Translations under genes and position numbers: made by a program
Notes under the pieces: generated by a model
The model's input: only the letters and a program-made list of their open reading frames with translations
Database searches by the model: none
Told to the model about the DNA's origin: nothing
From: an uncultured Alphaproteobacteria bacterium
GTDB lineage: Bacteria; Pseudomonadota; Alphaproteobacteria; Micavibrionales; Micavibrionaceae
Assembly: GCA_946480475.1 (NCBI GenBank)
Contig: CAMLJM010000019.1
Span: 1-58,338, forward strand
Length of the DNA: 58,338 nucleotides
Direction: 5' to 3'
Shown: one piece after another, positions 18,663-27,520 of the stretch
Position numbering within the stretch: the first letter of the stretch is position 1
Layout: each line of letters opens with the position of its first letter

Positions 18663-19604
18663 ATGGCCCGGACAATCTTAGCATTAGGCACACTTTTGCC
18701 CGCTGAAATGGAGGAACTGGAGCGCAGCTTCAGTGTCATTCGCCTTGCTAAAGAGTCAGATCCTGAAGCCACGCTGCAGGAACACCGGAATGATATTGTG
18801 GGCATCATTGCCAGCCCTATGAAAAAGGTGAACCGCCATTTGATTGAGGCGCTACCCAATCTGGAGATCATTAGCCAATTCGGTATCGGTGTCGATAATA
18901 TTGATCTTCAGGCAGCTAAGGAACGTCATGTTGCCGTAACCAACACGCCGGACCTTGTGACAAATGATACGGCAGATATTGCGCTTTCATTGTTACTATC
19001 ATGCGCGCGCCGTACTGTTGAGGGGGATGCTTACGTACGCGTAGGGCATTGGGTGAATGGGCCTATGCCTCTGGGCGTCACTTTGACGGGAAAAACTGTG
19101 GGGATTGTGGGTTTGGGCCGTATCGGTCAGGCCGTCGCCCGTCGCGCCAGTGCCTTTGATATGAATGTTATTTATTATGGACGCCATGAAAAGCCTGAGT
19201 TTTCTTATAGTTACTACCCTGAACTCATGAAGCTGGCGGAAGATAGTGACTTTATGATATTAACCGTGTCCGGTGGGCCTGAAACCCGCCATCTGGTAGA
19301 TATCGATGTGTTAAAAGCACTGGGACCCGAAGCTTTCTTGATTAATGTGGCGCGCGGCTCAGTGATTGACGAAGAAGCACTGCTGATAGCCTTACGTAAT
19401 AAAGATATCGCAGGGGCCGGTCTTGATGTGTTCGATAACGAACCCCATGTGCCGGAAGCGCTTTACACGATGGATAATGTTGTTCTGTTGCCGCATATAG
19501 GAACAGCAACGGCAGAAACCAGAAAGAAAATGGGCCAGCTGGTTATAGAGAACCTGCGTGCGCACTTTGATGGTAACCCTTTGAAAACCCCGGTGACGAC
19601 GTAA
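18663..19604 (+). CDS. D-isomer-specific 2-hydroxyacid dehydrogenase
   Basis: The 313-residue product is an NAD(P)-dependent 2-hydroxyacid dehydrogenase of the glyoxylate/hydroxypyruvate reductase type. It shows the Rossmann motif GIVGLGRIGQAVARRA (near 142-157), INVARGSVIDEEAL with the substrate Arg, DVFDNEPHVPEAL with the catalytic Glu, and VVLLPHIGTAT with the catalytic His. The N-terminal substrate domain contains SQFGIGVDNIDL. The exact substrate (glyoxylate, hydroxypyruvate, phosphoglycerate-like) cannot be read off; the length is too short for full-length SerA. It is followed immediately (no gap) by the secreted-protein gene. Confidence 0.92.
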   Translation: MARTILALGTLLPAEMEELERSFSVIRLAKESDPEATLQEHRNDIVGIIASPMKKVNRHLIEALPNLEIISQFGIGVDNIDLQAAKERHVAVTNTPDLVTNDTADIALSLLLSCARRTVEGDAYVRVGHWVNGPMPLGVTLTGKTVGIVGLGRIGQAVARRASAFDMNVIYYGRHEKPEFSYSYYPELMKLAEDSDFMILTVSGGPETRHLVDIDVLKALGPEAFLINVARGSVIDEEALLIALRNKDIAGAGLDVFDNEPHVPEALYTMDNVVLLPHIGTATAETRKKMGQLVIENLRAHFDGNPLKTPVTT

Positions 19605-20093
19605 ATGAAAAAATCTCTGATCGCGTTTGTTGTAGCTATGTTCTTGTCTGCCCCGGCAGTGGCTGCCGCATGCTACACCATGCCTGAAGCGGAGGCTGAA
19701 CAAGGCATTCGCATCCACAGCGAACTCATGGTTATTGGCCTGAATTGCCAGCATATGTATAAAGCCAACGGTCAGAACCTTTATGGCGCCTATCGTGCCT
19801 TCACAGCAAAAAATCTTAAGCTGTTTGCTGATTATGAACGCAGCCTAATGGAATATTACCGCCGTACGGGTTCTGCAGATCCGGAAGGACAGTTGAATTC
19901 CGTGCGCACGATCTTTGCAAATAAGATTGCCAATGACTCGGCACGCATGCGCCCCGATCAATTCTGCAAGCATTATGCAGGTCGTATTGAGAAAGTGGCC
20001 AATATGTCGCAGGCAGACATTAAAAAATGGGCGGCGACTTTCTATCCGTCTCATCCTACAACCAAACCCATCTGCGCCAGCGCTTCCCGTTAG
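19605..20093 (+). CDS. secreted protein of unknown function
   Basis: The 162-residue product has a classical signal peptide (MKKSLIAFVVAMFLSAPAVA, cleavage after AVAA) and a mature domain of about 140 residues with four Cys (ACYTMPEAE, GLNCQH, DQFCKHY, PICAS), suggesting two disulphides in the periplasm. Helical, Tyr-rich stretches (AYRAFTAKNLKLFADYERS) lie in the middle. I do not recognise the family. The ATG follows the dehydrogenase stop directly (TAA then ATG), so it is in the same operon. Confidence 0.8.
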   Translation: MKKSLIAFVVAMFLSAPAVAAACYTMPEAEAEQGIRIHSELMVIGLNCQHMYKANGQNLYGAYRAFTAKNLKLFADYERSLMEYYRRTGSADPEGQLNSVRTIFANKIANDSARMRPDQFCKHYAGRIEKVANMSQADIKKWAATFYPSHPTTKPICASASR

Positions 20094-20109
20094 GGAAGCT
20101 GATAAGCCC

Positions 20110-20126
20110 TTGCTGTTTCGCAGCAA
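20110..20126. promoter_or_regulatory. small hairpin between the secreted-protein gene and cysK
   Basis: TTGCTG and CAGCAA are perfect 6-base arms around TTTCG, 17 bases after the preceding stop. There is no T tract after it, so it is not a clear terminator. It could stabilise the upstream message 3' end or be part of the cysK leader. Confidence 0.35.
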
Positions 20127-20138
20127 AATGCTAAGTCT

Positions 20139-20155
20139 TTAGAACCATTTTCTAA
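20139..20155. promoter_or_regulatory. palindrome just upstream of cysK, possible operator
   Basis: TTAGAA-CCATT-TTCTAA is a perfect 6-5-6 inverted repeat 14 bases before the cysK ATG, immediately before the ribosome binding site (AAGGACGGGGG). The symmetry and position suit a dimeric repressor site or a hairpin that hides the ribosome binding site. I cannot match it to a named cysteine regulator. Confidence 0.4.
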
Positions 20156-20169
20156 GGACGGGGGCAGAT

Positions 20170-21126
20170 ATGGCGGAATTCCGTGGGAAAATTTACGATT
20201 CAGTGATTGATACGATCGGTGCGACACCCCTTGTACGCCTCAAAAAATTTTCTGAAAAATATGATATTAAAGCTGACCTCGTAGCCAAGCTTGAATTCTT
20301 CAATCCGCTTTCATCCGTTAAAGATCGTATTGGTGCGGCGATGATTGACGCGGCTGAAAAGGCTGGCAAGATCACACCGGGCAAAACAGTGCTTATTGAA
20401 CCAACATCAGGCAATACCGGAATTGCCCTCGCATTTATTGCCGCATCAAAAGGATATCGCCTTATTCTTACAATGCCGGAAAGCATGTCGATCGAACGGC
20501 GCAAAATGCTGGCGCTGCTGGGTGCTGAACTGGTGCTGACGCCAGCGGATAAGGGTATGAAGGGCGCAATGGCGAAGGCCGAAGAATTAGCGGCAGCGAC
20601 ACCTGACTCATTTATTCCTGCACAGTTTGATAATCCTGCAAACCCTGAAATTCATCGTAACACGACAGCGCTTGAAATCTGGGAGGATACAGCCGGTAAA
20701 GCGGATATCCTGATTTCTGGCGTGGGCACTGGCGGTACAATTACAGGCGTTTCCCAAGTGCTGAAACAAAAGAAGACAGGCTTCAAAACGATTGCTGTGG
20801 AACCGGATGCCAGCCCGGTTTTGTCAGGCGGTGTGCCATCACCTCATAAAATACAGGGTATTGGTGCGGGCTTTGTGCCTTCTATTCTCGATACGAAACT
20901 GATCGATGAAATTATACGCGTGACAAACGATAATGCGTTTGCTGTGGCACGTGATGTAGCGCGATGGGAGGGTTTGCCCGTTGGTATTTCATCAGGCGCT
21001 GCGCTTTGGGCTGCAGCGCAAGTGGGCGCCCGGGCTGAGAACTCTGGCAAAACAATGGTTGTTATTATCCCATCATTCGCTGAACGTTATCTCTCGACAG
21101 CCCTGTTTGAAGGTCTTGGCGAATGA
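20170..21126 (+). CDS. cysK: cysteine synthase A (O-acetylserine sulfhydrylase)
   Basis: CysK is a PLP enzyme that makes cysteine from O-acetylserine and sulfide. The 318-residue product has [14 protein letters not shown] with the PLP Lys at residue 51, the PTSGNTG substrate loop (78-84), [16 protein letters not shown] (phosphate-binding loop) and [16 protein letters not shown] with the pyridine-binding Ser. The strong AAGGA/GGGGG precedes the ATG. Its stop overlaps the cysE ATG by four bases (ATGA), so CysK and CysE are translated together and would form the cysteine synthase complex. A palindrome just upstream may control it. Confidence 0.97.
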   Translation: MAEFRGKIYDSVIDTIGATPLVRLKKFSEKYDIKADLVAKLEFFNPLSSVKDRIGAAMIDAAEKAGKITPGKTVLIEPTSGNTGIALAFIAASKGYRLILTMPESMSIERRKMLALLGAELVLTPADKGMKGAMAKAEELAAATPDSFIPAQFDNPANPEIHRNTTALEIWEDTAGKADILISGVGTGGTITGVSQVLKQKKTGFKTIAVEPDASPVLSGGVPSPHKIQGIGAGFVPSILDTKLIDEIIRVTNDNAFAVARDVARWEGLPVGISSGAALWAAAQVGARAENSGKTMVVIIPSFAERYLSTALFEGLGE

Positions 21127-21698
21127 TCCAGAAAATCCGTGATCATATCCAATCGATCCGTGATCGTGATCCTGTATGCCCCTCATTCCTTGAGGTAGTG
21201 TTGTGCTATCCGGGCTTTCACATCATGGTGATTTATCATCCGCTGGCGCATTTCCTTTATAAAAATGGATGGCGCACATTGGCGCGTATTTGGTCACAAA
21301 CCGGACGTTTATTTACCGGCATTGAAATTCACCCCGGTGCAAACATCGGCAAAAATCTGTTCATTGATCATGGTATGGGCGTTGTGATCGGCGAGACGGC
21401 CACTATCGGAGATGATTGCACTATTTATCACGGCGTCACGCTGGGCGGTAAGGGGCAGGGACCTAAATGTGGCAAACGCCACCCCGATTTAGGCAACAAG
21501 GTTATGATTGGTTCAGGTGCACAAATTCTGGGTCCGATTAAGCTGGGGGATGGCGCCTCCGTTGGCGCCAACTCGGTCGTTACTAAAGATGTGCCGCCAG
21601 GTGTAACCGTGGTGGGCATTCCTGCTAAGCCCGTAACCGCAAACGATCCGCATTTCTATTACTATGGCCTTCCCGATACGTGGGATTGCGACATTTAA
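21123..21698 (+). CDS. cysE: serine O-acetyltransferase
   Basis: CysE acetylates serine, giving the substrate for CysK. The 191-residue product is a short CysE form (shorter than the E. coli protein, lacking much of the N-terminal helical domain). It has the left-handed beta-helix hexapeptide region with [55 protein letters not shown] and [20 protein letters not shown]. The usual catalytic His residues (IDHG and GKRHPD) are present. The ATG lies within the last codons of cysK (ATGA overlap). Feedback inhibition by cysteine is expected for the family, but the C-terminal tail is short. Confidence 0.95.
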   Translation: MIQKIRDHIQSIRDRDPVCPSFLEVVLCYPGFHIMVIYHPLAHFLYKNGWRTLARIWSQTGRLFTGIEIHPGANIGKNLFIDHGMGVVIGETATIGDDCTIYHGVTLGGKGQGPKCGKRHPDLGNKVMIGSGAQILGPIKLGDGASVGANSVVTKDVPPGVTVVGIPAKPVTANDPHFYYYGLPDTWDCDI

Positions 21699-21783
21699 TC
21701 CTAGCGGTGGGTAAAACTGCATAGTCGTATTGCAGTACATGCATTCCGTGCCTATTGTTCCTGAATCAACAGGGGGCAATAGC

Positions 21784-23193
21784 ATGATGCAGCAACTTTT
21801 CCGTAAGAAGCATGTCGAGCAGGCTGGTCATAATCTCAGAAAATGTCTGAGCGCTTTTGATCTGACGCTGCTGGGCATTGGGGCGATTATCGGCACGGGT
21901 ATCTTCGTGCTGACGGGTGTGGCGGCTGCTACAACCAGCGGTCCCGCTGTTATTCTTTCCTTTATTGTTGCGGGTGTGGCCTGCGCCTTTGCTGCGTTGG
22001 CTTATTCGGAATTGGCCTCAAGTGTAGGCGGCAGCGGTAGTGCTTACGGTTATTCATATGCTGCTTTCGGTGAATTGATTGCCTGGATTATCGGTTGGGA
22101 TCTTATCCTTGAATATGGCGTGGCTGTAGCTGCCGTTGCCAACGGCTGGTCCGGTTACTTCAACAACGCATTGACGGCTATTGGTCTGGGGCTGCCGCAT
22201 GCATTGACCGCTGGTCCGTTTGCTACAGAACCGGGATTGGTAAATCTTCCTGCGGTTGTCGTTATTCTGGCTCTGATGGTTATGCTTTGCGTGGGCGTGC
22301 GGGAAAGCGCCAAGTTGAATACGGCGATGGTAGGCGTAAAACTATTGGCTATTGTTATCTTTATTGCGGTAGCCGTTTTCCACGTTAATCCTGATAACTG
22401 GACACCCTTCGCCCCGTTTGGCTGGTTTAGCTATGACGAATTGGGCAAGCCTGTAGGTTTTCTGGCGGGGGCCTCTGTGGTTTTCTTCGCCTATGTAGGT
22501 TTTGATGCTGTGTCGACAGCTGTAGAGGAGGCTCATGAACCTAAACGTGACATTCCAATCGGTATTCTGGCATCATTGGGCTTCTGCACCTTTATTTATA
22601 TTGTTGTATCCGGTTTGCTGACAGGTGTTTTGCCCTATACGGAACTGAATGTTTCTTCACCTGTAGCACACGCCCTTCAGCAATTGGGAATTACGTGGGC
22701 ATCAGCATTGGTGGCAACGGGCGTTATCTTTGGTCTGACCACCGTGATGCTGGTTCTCTACTATGCCCTGACACGGATTATCTTTGCCATGTCGCATGAC
22801 GGTCTGATGCCGACGATCTTTGGTCATGTAAATGATAAAACCAAAACGCCGGTACACACCACAGTCGGTTGCGGGATTATCATGGCCGTTATGGCAGGCT
22901 TCATTCCATTGGGGGCACTGGCTGAACTTGTCAACATCGGTACGCTTGCAGCATTCATTCTGGTTTGTATCGGCGTTGCGGTATTACGAAAAACGCATCC
23001 TGATATGCCAAGGCCCTTTAAAGTGCCCGGTGGATTGATTGTACCGGTTCTGGGTGTGCTTTCCTGTTCTGCGCTAATTTACTTCCTGCCACATCATACG
23101 CATGAACGCTTCGTGCTGTGGTTGCTGGCGGGACTTGTCATATACTTTGCCTATGGCTATCGCAAAAGCAAGCTGCGGACTGCAAGTACCTAG
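21784..23193 (+). CDS. APC-family amino acid permease
   Basis: The product has about 469 residues from the ATG at 21784, which follows AGGGGGCAATAGC; the frame is open to 21730 but that start has no ribosome binding site. It has 12 hydrophobic segments and the APC signature LLGIGAIIGTGIFVLTG in helix 1, with EEAHEPKRDIPIGILASLGF between helices 6 and 7, as in the cationic or branched amino acid transporter-like group (YfnA type). The substrate cannot be told from sequence alone. It lies downstream of cysE on the same strand and is followed by a strong terminator (23225-23259). Confidence 0.92.
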   Translation: MMQQLFRKKHVEQAGHNLRKCLSAFDLTLLGIGAIIGTGIFVLTGVAAATTSGPAVILSFIVAGVACAFAALAYSELASSVGGSGSAYGYSYAAFGELIAWIIGWDLILEYGVAVAAVANGWSGYFNNALTAIGLGLPHALTAGPFATEPGLVNLPAVVVILALMVMLCVGVRESAKLNTAMVGVKLLAIVIFIAVAVFHVNPDNWTPFAPFGWFSYDELGKPVGFLAGASVVFFAYVGFDAVSTAVEEAHEPKRDIPIGILASLGFCTFIYIVVSGLLTGVLPYTELNVSSPVAHALQQLGITWASALVATGVIFGLTTVMLVLYYALTRIIFAMSHDGLMPTIFGHVNDKTKTPVHTTVGCGIIMAVMAGFIPLGALAELVNIGTLAAFILVCIGVAVLRKTHPDMPRPFKVPGGLIVPVLGVLSCSALIYFLPHHTHERFVLWLLAGLVIYFAYGYRKSKLRTAST

Positions 23194-23224
23194 TTAAAGC
23201 TAAATATAAATATTTTTGTAAAAA

Positions 23225-23259
23225 TGCCTGATTTTGAATATGAAAGCAGGCATTTTTTC
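23225..23259 (+). terminator. intrinsic terminator after the permease gene
   Basis: ATGCCTG (23225-23231) pairs with CAGGCAT (23248-23254) and is followed by a run of T. It lies 31 bases past the permease stop. Confidence 0.85.
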
Positions 23260-23304
23260 ATGCTTGAAGTAATTGTTATGAATAAACAGAAAATCAGTTC
23301 CGAA

Positions 23305-23313
23305 TTATCCACA
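23305..23313 (+). promoter_or_regulatory. consensus DnaA box upstream of the giant coiled-coil gene
   Basis: TTATCCACA is an exact match to the strong DnaA-binding 9-mer, 181 bases before the gene at 23494. Only one exact copy is seen here, so an origin is not implied. It could allow DnaA to regulate the large gene downstream. The rest of the 300-base gap (23194-23493) holds the terminator and A/T-rich sequence with no recognisable gene. Confidence 0.5.
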
Positions 23314-23493
23314 GTTCATCAACAATTCTTTGAATTTCTGCAAGTCTGTGCGTTCGCTTGATTTTTTCGTACTGTTTTAAGGACGGGTCTTAAGTCACTG
23401 TTTTTAAGGGCTTGCACCCGCAAGTCGGCAGAGTTAGAAAAACAGACCTTCTAAAAACCGATCAGCCATTTTCCAATGCGGGAGCATGCCGTA

Positions 23494-26400
23494 ATGACGA
23501 CCAATTCTGCCATCCGTCAAGACACACCGGAACCAGCCAACGAGACAGACGCAGCTATCACAGATGCGGTAACGTCAGTCGTTCCTACCGTTCCGGAACT
23601 TACCGCTGAAGAGCGCAGCGTAGTTAAGACCCAGGCTAAGAACACTTTCGAGATTACGGCGCGTAAATTAGAAAATATTCAAACACAAAGCATGCGTAGC
23701 GGCCTGAAGTCATTACGTATCCAAAGCATAAGCGATAGCGAAGAAGTTCCGGCGGCAGAGGAACTGAAGGCTGAGCCTCGCGTACAACAGGCTGAAGCTT
23801 CAGCTTTCGACCAGGATAATGAATCCGTATTGATGTTGGCGCCATTGAACCGCCCGGCATTTGAGCAGCCGCTTTGGCACAAGGCATTGTCATGGGCGGG
23901 TGCGGCTTTCACATTTGGCTGGGTGTTGTATTGTGTAGTTTATGCGCTTGCGGCTTATGGTATTGCGGGGCTGATAAGCGCCGGACCAATCCAATTAGGC
24001 GGTTTGCTGGCGGCGATGCTGGCACCCGTAGCCCTTTTCTGGATGATGCTGAGCCATTTCCAGCGCGGGGCGGATATCAACCGTTATGCGGGTGAACTGC
24101 GCCATGAACTGCAAGCGATTATCTTCCCATCCGAAGAACGTGCGCAACGTGTGAACGCTGATATTGAACAACTATGCCGTCAGGCTGCTGAATTGTCAGC
24201 ATCATCCCGCACAGTCATCCGTGCGATTACACGTGCGCGTCAGGGTTTGCGTGCCGAAATCCGTGATTTTGTTGGTGTTTCCAAGAAGGCAGAATTCCAT
24301 ATTGACCGCCTGGCCGATAATATCAACGAGAAATCTGCAAAACTGCTGGCGCTGACAGAAGAGCTTGAGCAGCGCACCGGTACAATTGGCACGAAAACGG
24401 CTGAAGGTGCTGAAGCCTGGGATAAGGCGACGGCAACCATCAAGGAACGTGCTGCCGAAATGGAAGCCGCTCTGGGACGTGGTGCCGACAAAATTCTGGA
24501 AGCCGCAGACAAAGCTGATGAGCGTACCAAAAATATCGAAACCAACCTGACCAGCAGCTATGACGGCCTGAACGATGCGGTTGATCGTGTTACAGAACGC
24601 CTGAAAACTGTTAGTGGCGAGTTTGACCAGCATACCCAGGGTCTTTCTGCTGCCGTGGGCCGCGTTTCTGAAGAAACAACGCGTCTGGCTGGCACGATTG
24701 AAGAGCAGATCAAGGGGCTGGAGGGTGTTACTGAAAAAACACTAGAAGCCATGGCGCAATCCAGCAAGACAATTGGCGATCACCGCCAGGCTCTCGATCT
24801 GGGTGCACAAAGCGTGGCGCTACAGGCTGAGAAAATTGCCGAGACTATTAACAATTCGCTCGATAATCTCGGTAATGCCGCTAACCAGATCCTTGAGCGA
24901 ACGGATTCCGTTGAGGCTCGTCTACAGGCCCAAGGTGAGAAGCTGCGCGAGACAACGCTTACATTGGAAAAGCAGGCAGAAGTTATCGAGAATGCCGGCA
25001 CTTCAACATCCAACAAGCTCACTGAATCAATGGGCGTAGCGCTGAGCGGTGCCGAATCCATCAGTGCAGCAGTTCGTCGTGCGATTGAACAGTTAGAGAA
25101 AGCAACCTTGTCAGCTAAAGAACAGGCGGAGTCTCTTATCGCTTCAACCCGTGAGAACATTGATCAGCTAAACAGCGCAGGTGAAGGCAATATCGAACAT
25201 ATCCGCTCTATCGTCACGATGCTGGAAGGTAGCCGGGAGCAGATCGAAAAAGCTTCGAAGCTTGCTGATGAGCAGGTGATGAAGCTTTCTGAATCTGTTG
25301 AAAATCAGTCGACCAAAATTAACCTGTCGACGGCAGCTATCATTGAGCGCATCGAGTCAGTGCAATCAGCGCTTACGCAACCCCTCAAAGAAATGGCTGC
25401 TGCTGTTACGGAAGCTGATAACAAGCATCAGCAGATCGAGGAAACTCTGCGCCGCCGTGTGACAGATCTTAACGAGGCCAGCGATAAGGCCAAGGACTCA
25501 GCGGAACATATCCGTACAATCCTTCGTGGTCAGGCACAGGAAATTTCCACCATGGCAGGCCAGATTGCTGGTCATTCCCGTACTATCACGGATCAACTGG
25601 CGCAGCAGAAAAATACCCTGCAGTCGGAAGTCACGACATCTCTTGCCAACATTGAGAAGGTGCGCGAGTCCCTTGAGGATCAGGCAAAACGCCTGACTGA
25701 TGTGTCCGAGAAGGCCGTTCTGGATGTCAGCATCCTGGAGGGCAAGATCAGCTCGCGTTGCATAGAGGTCAGCAGTGCCAGCGAGAAAGCCATCGGTGAT
25801 CTTGGTCGTCTGGATGTTGATTTTGACATCAAGAGCACACGCCTTAAGGATCGTGCCGATCAGGCGACAGAGTCTATTCGTCACGTAATGAATGCTCTCG
25901 AAGAGTCTGCTGCGGGCTTCGAACCCGTGTTGACCCACGCGATGGAGCGTGCAACCGAGGCGCAGGCTAAATTCGAAGCTCTGCACGAAGGTTATGATAC
26001 ATCTGCTCGCACAAACCTTGAGCGTCTGCGCGAAATCGGTATCGTGTTTGATGATCGTTTGAGTGCACTGCGCGCGGGTGCCGATCAGGCTTCAACAATT
26101 CTGCGCAGTTCCAGTGAGAACCTGCAATCCCGCGTGGAAGACATCGAGCGCGCAGCTACTTCAGCCAGCGACAAGATGCGCGAGATTGAATCCTCCCTCG
26201 AAGATCAATCTTCAGACATTCACCTGATGACCGATCAGGCCCTGCTGAAGATCGAAAATGTTCAGAAGGCGGTAAATGAGCAATTTCATGAACTGTCAGA
26301 ATCTGTAGGTCAGGCTGTTGCCCGTCTGCAGGATGTGGGTGGTGAACTGGGTCGCTCGGCTTCACAGATAGATAATACGGCGGAACAAATTATCCGCCGC

Positions 26401-27366
26401 TTCGATCAGGCTGGCGCGAAAGCACGTGATGAGAGCGAAAGCCTCAACATGGCCGCGGCCAAGACGGCAGAGATGGCCGACATTCTGGTTGCCAAGGTTC
26501 TGGGCGAAACAGATAACCTGCTGAAATCCTCTAAGGATACGCTCTTGGAGCTGAAAAAGGCTGGTGACGGCTTCGAAATGAAAGCCCGTGAAGTTTCTGA
26601 ACAAATGTCATCGGCTCTGCGCACATCGCAGAACTATGGGGAAGAGCTCAAGCGTCAGGCGCATATGGTTTCTGACGCCAGCATCGATACCGCTGATAAT
26701 ATCAGCAAGGCCGTATCTGCTCTGTCAGCGCGTCTTGAGGACATCAATGCCACTTCCGAACGTGTGGTCTGTACTATCGATAAATCACGTACGGCGCTGG
26801 CTGATGAGTCAGAACGCCTGGTCACTGTGACATCGGCCGCTGTCCGCGCTGCAGATGAAGCGGCAGGATCATTCGGACGCCAGTCTAACGCCCTGTTCAA
26901 GGCTGTTCAGGATGCCACTTACAACGCCGAGAAAATCCGCAAGGAGGAAGGCCGCGTACAGCGTGATGCCTTCCTGTCATCGGCCAAGTTTATCATCGAA
27001 AGCCTCCATTCATTGTCTGTGGACCTTACCCGCCTTATGGACGGCGAAGTCCCGGAAAAAACATGGCGCGCCTTCCAGAAGGGCGATGTGGGTGCCTTTA
27101 CACGCCGTCTGGCCCAATTGGGTGCCGAACTGCCAGTCGAACGTATCCGCGTGAAGTTTGCTGACGATACGGAATTCCGTACCTATGTTCAGCGCTTTAT
27201 TCGCCAGTTTGAAGAGCTGTTCGATCAGGCGGTCAACAATGACCATGGTGACCTTCTGGCCGCAACCTTTGCATCCAGCGATGTCGGTAGCCTCTATATT
27301 ACCCTTTGCCAGGGTGCAGGTCGTGAACCGAAGCTGAGCCGCGAAGATCGCCGCATGGCTAGCTAA
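23494..27366 (+). CDS. giant membrane-anchored coiled-coil protein
   Basis: The product has about 1290 residues. The start is the ATG at 23494 (MTTNSAIRQ), nine bases after GGGAG; a further upstream ATG lacks a good site. A polar N-terminal arm (about 130 residues) is followed by two or three hydrophobic segments (about 130-195, SWAGAAFTFGWVLYCVVYAL to LLAAMLAPVALFWMMLSHF). About 900 residues of heptad-rich helix come next, with recurring RLxxxxxEEQ/ALEKQA-type units rich in Ala, Glu, Gln and Ser. A conserved globular C-terminal domain ends the protein (LSSAKFIIESLHSLSVDL to DVGSLYITLCQGAGR). Very large proteins with this plan occur in alphaproteobacteria as 'kinesin-like' proteins, and the plan resembles the polarity protein TipN; homology to TipN is not shown. 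Confidence 0.85.
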   Translation: MTTNSAIRQDTPEPANETDAAITDAVTSVVPTVPELTAEERSVVKTQAKNTFEITARKLENIQTQSMRSGLKSLRIQSISDSEEVPAAEELKAEPRVQQAEASAFDQDNESVLMLAPLNRPAFEQPLWHKALSWAGAAFTFGWVLYCVVYALAAYGIAGLISAGPIQLGGLLAAMLAPVALFWMMLSHFQRGADINRYAGELRHELQAIIFPSEERAQRVNADIEQLCRQAAELSASSRTVIRAITRARQGLRAEIRDFVGVSKKAEFHIDRLADNINEKSAKLLALTEELEQRTGTIGTKTAEGAEAWDKATATIKERAAEMEAALGRGADKILEAADKADERTKNIETNLTSSYDGLNDAVDRVTERLKTVSGEFDQHTQGLSAAVGRVSEETTRLAGTIEEQIKGLEGVTEKTLEAMAQSSKTIGDHRQALDLGAQSVALQAEKIAETINNSLDNLGNAANQILERTDSVEARLQAQGEKLRETTLTLEKQAEVIENAGTSTSNKLTESMGVALSGAESISAAVRRAIEQLEKATLSAKEQAESLIASTRENIDQLNSAGEGNIEHIRSIVTMLEGSREQIEKASKLADEQVMKLSESVENQSTKINLSTAAIIERIESVQSALTQPLKEMAAAVTEADNKHQQIEETLRRRVTDLNEASDKAKDSAEHIRTILRGQAQEISTMAGQIAGHSRTITDQLAQQKNTLQSEVTTSLANIEKVRESLEDQAKRLTDVSEKAVLDVSILEGKISSRCIEVSSASEKAIGDLGRLDVDFDIKSTRLKDRADQATESIRHVMNALEESAAGFEPVLTHAMERATEAQAKFEALHEGYDTSARTNLERLREIGIVFDDRLSALRAGADQASTILRSSSENLQSRVEDIERAATSASDKMREIESSLEDQSSDIHLMTDQALLKIENVQKAVNEQFHELSESVGQAVARLQDVGGELGRSASQIDNTAEQIIRRFDQAGAKARDESESLNMAAAKTAEMADILVAKVLGETDNLLKSSKDTLLELKKAGDGFEMKAREVSEQMSSALRTSQNYGEELKRQAHMVSDASIDTADNISKAVSALSARLEDINATSERVVCTIDKSRTALADESERLVTVTSAAVRAADEAAGSFGRQSNALFKAVQDATYNAEKIRKEEGRVQRDAFLSSAKFIIESLHSLSVDLTRLMDGEVPEKTWRAFQKGDVGAFTRRLAQLGAELPVERIRVKFADDTEFRTYVQRFIRQFEELFDQAVNNDHGDLLAATFASSDVGSLYITLCQGAGREPKLSREDRRMAS

Positions 27367-27406
27367 ATTTGCATAACATATTGTAAAATTTGGATTTTTT
27401 CTAAAG

Positions 27407-27431
27407 GGGCGCTTGAGAAAGCGCCCTTTTT
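27407..27431 (+). terminator. intrinsic terminator after the coiled-coil gene
   Basis: GGGCGCTT (27407-27414) and AAGCGCCC (27419-27426) pair perfectly around GAGA, then five T. It closes the coiled-coil transcript, 41 bases after the stop. Confidence 0.92.
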
Positions 27432-27520
27432 GGCTGATAATCTTTTATTGAGGAATTTTGCCTATCCTTTTGAGAGAGACAGCAAAATCGCCATTTTCCT
27501 TTTTGGGGGAAGCCAGATCA

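Noticed and set aside
25498..25986. 162-codon minus-strand ORF inside the coiled-coil gene
   Set aside because: Shadow of repetitive coiled-coil coding; other similar shadows occur all along the gene.
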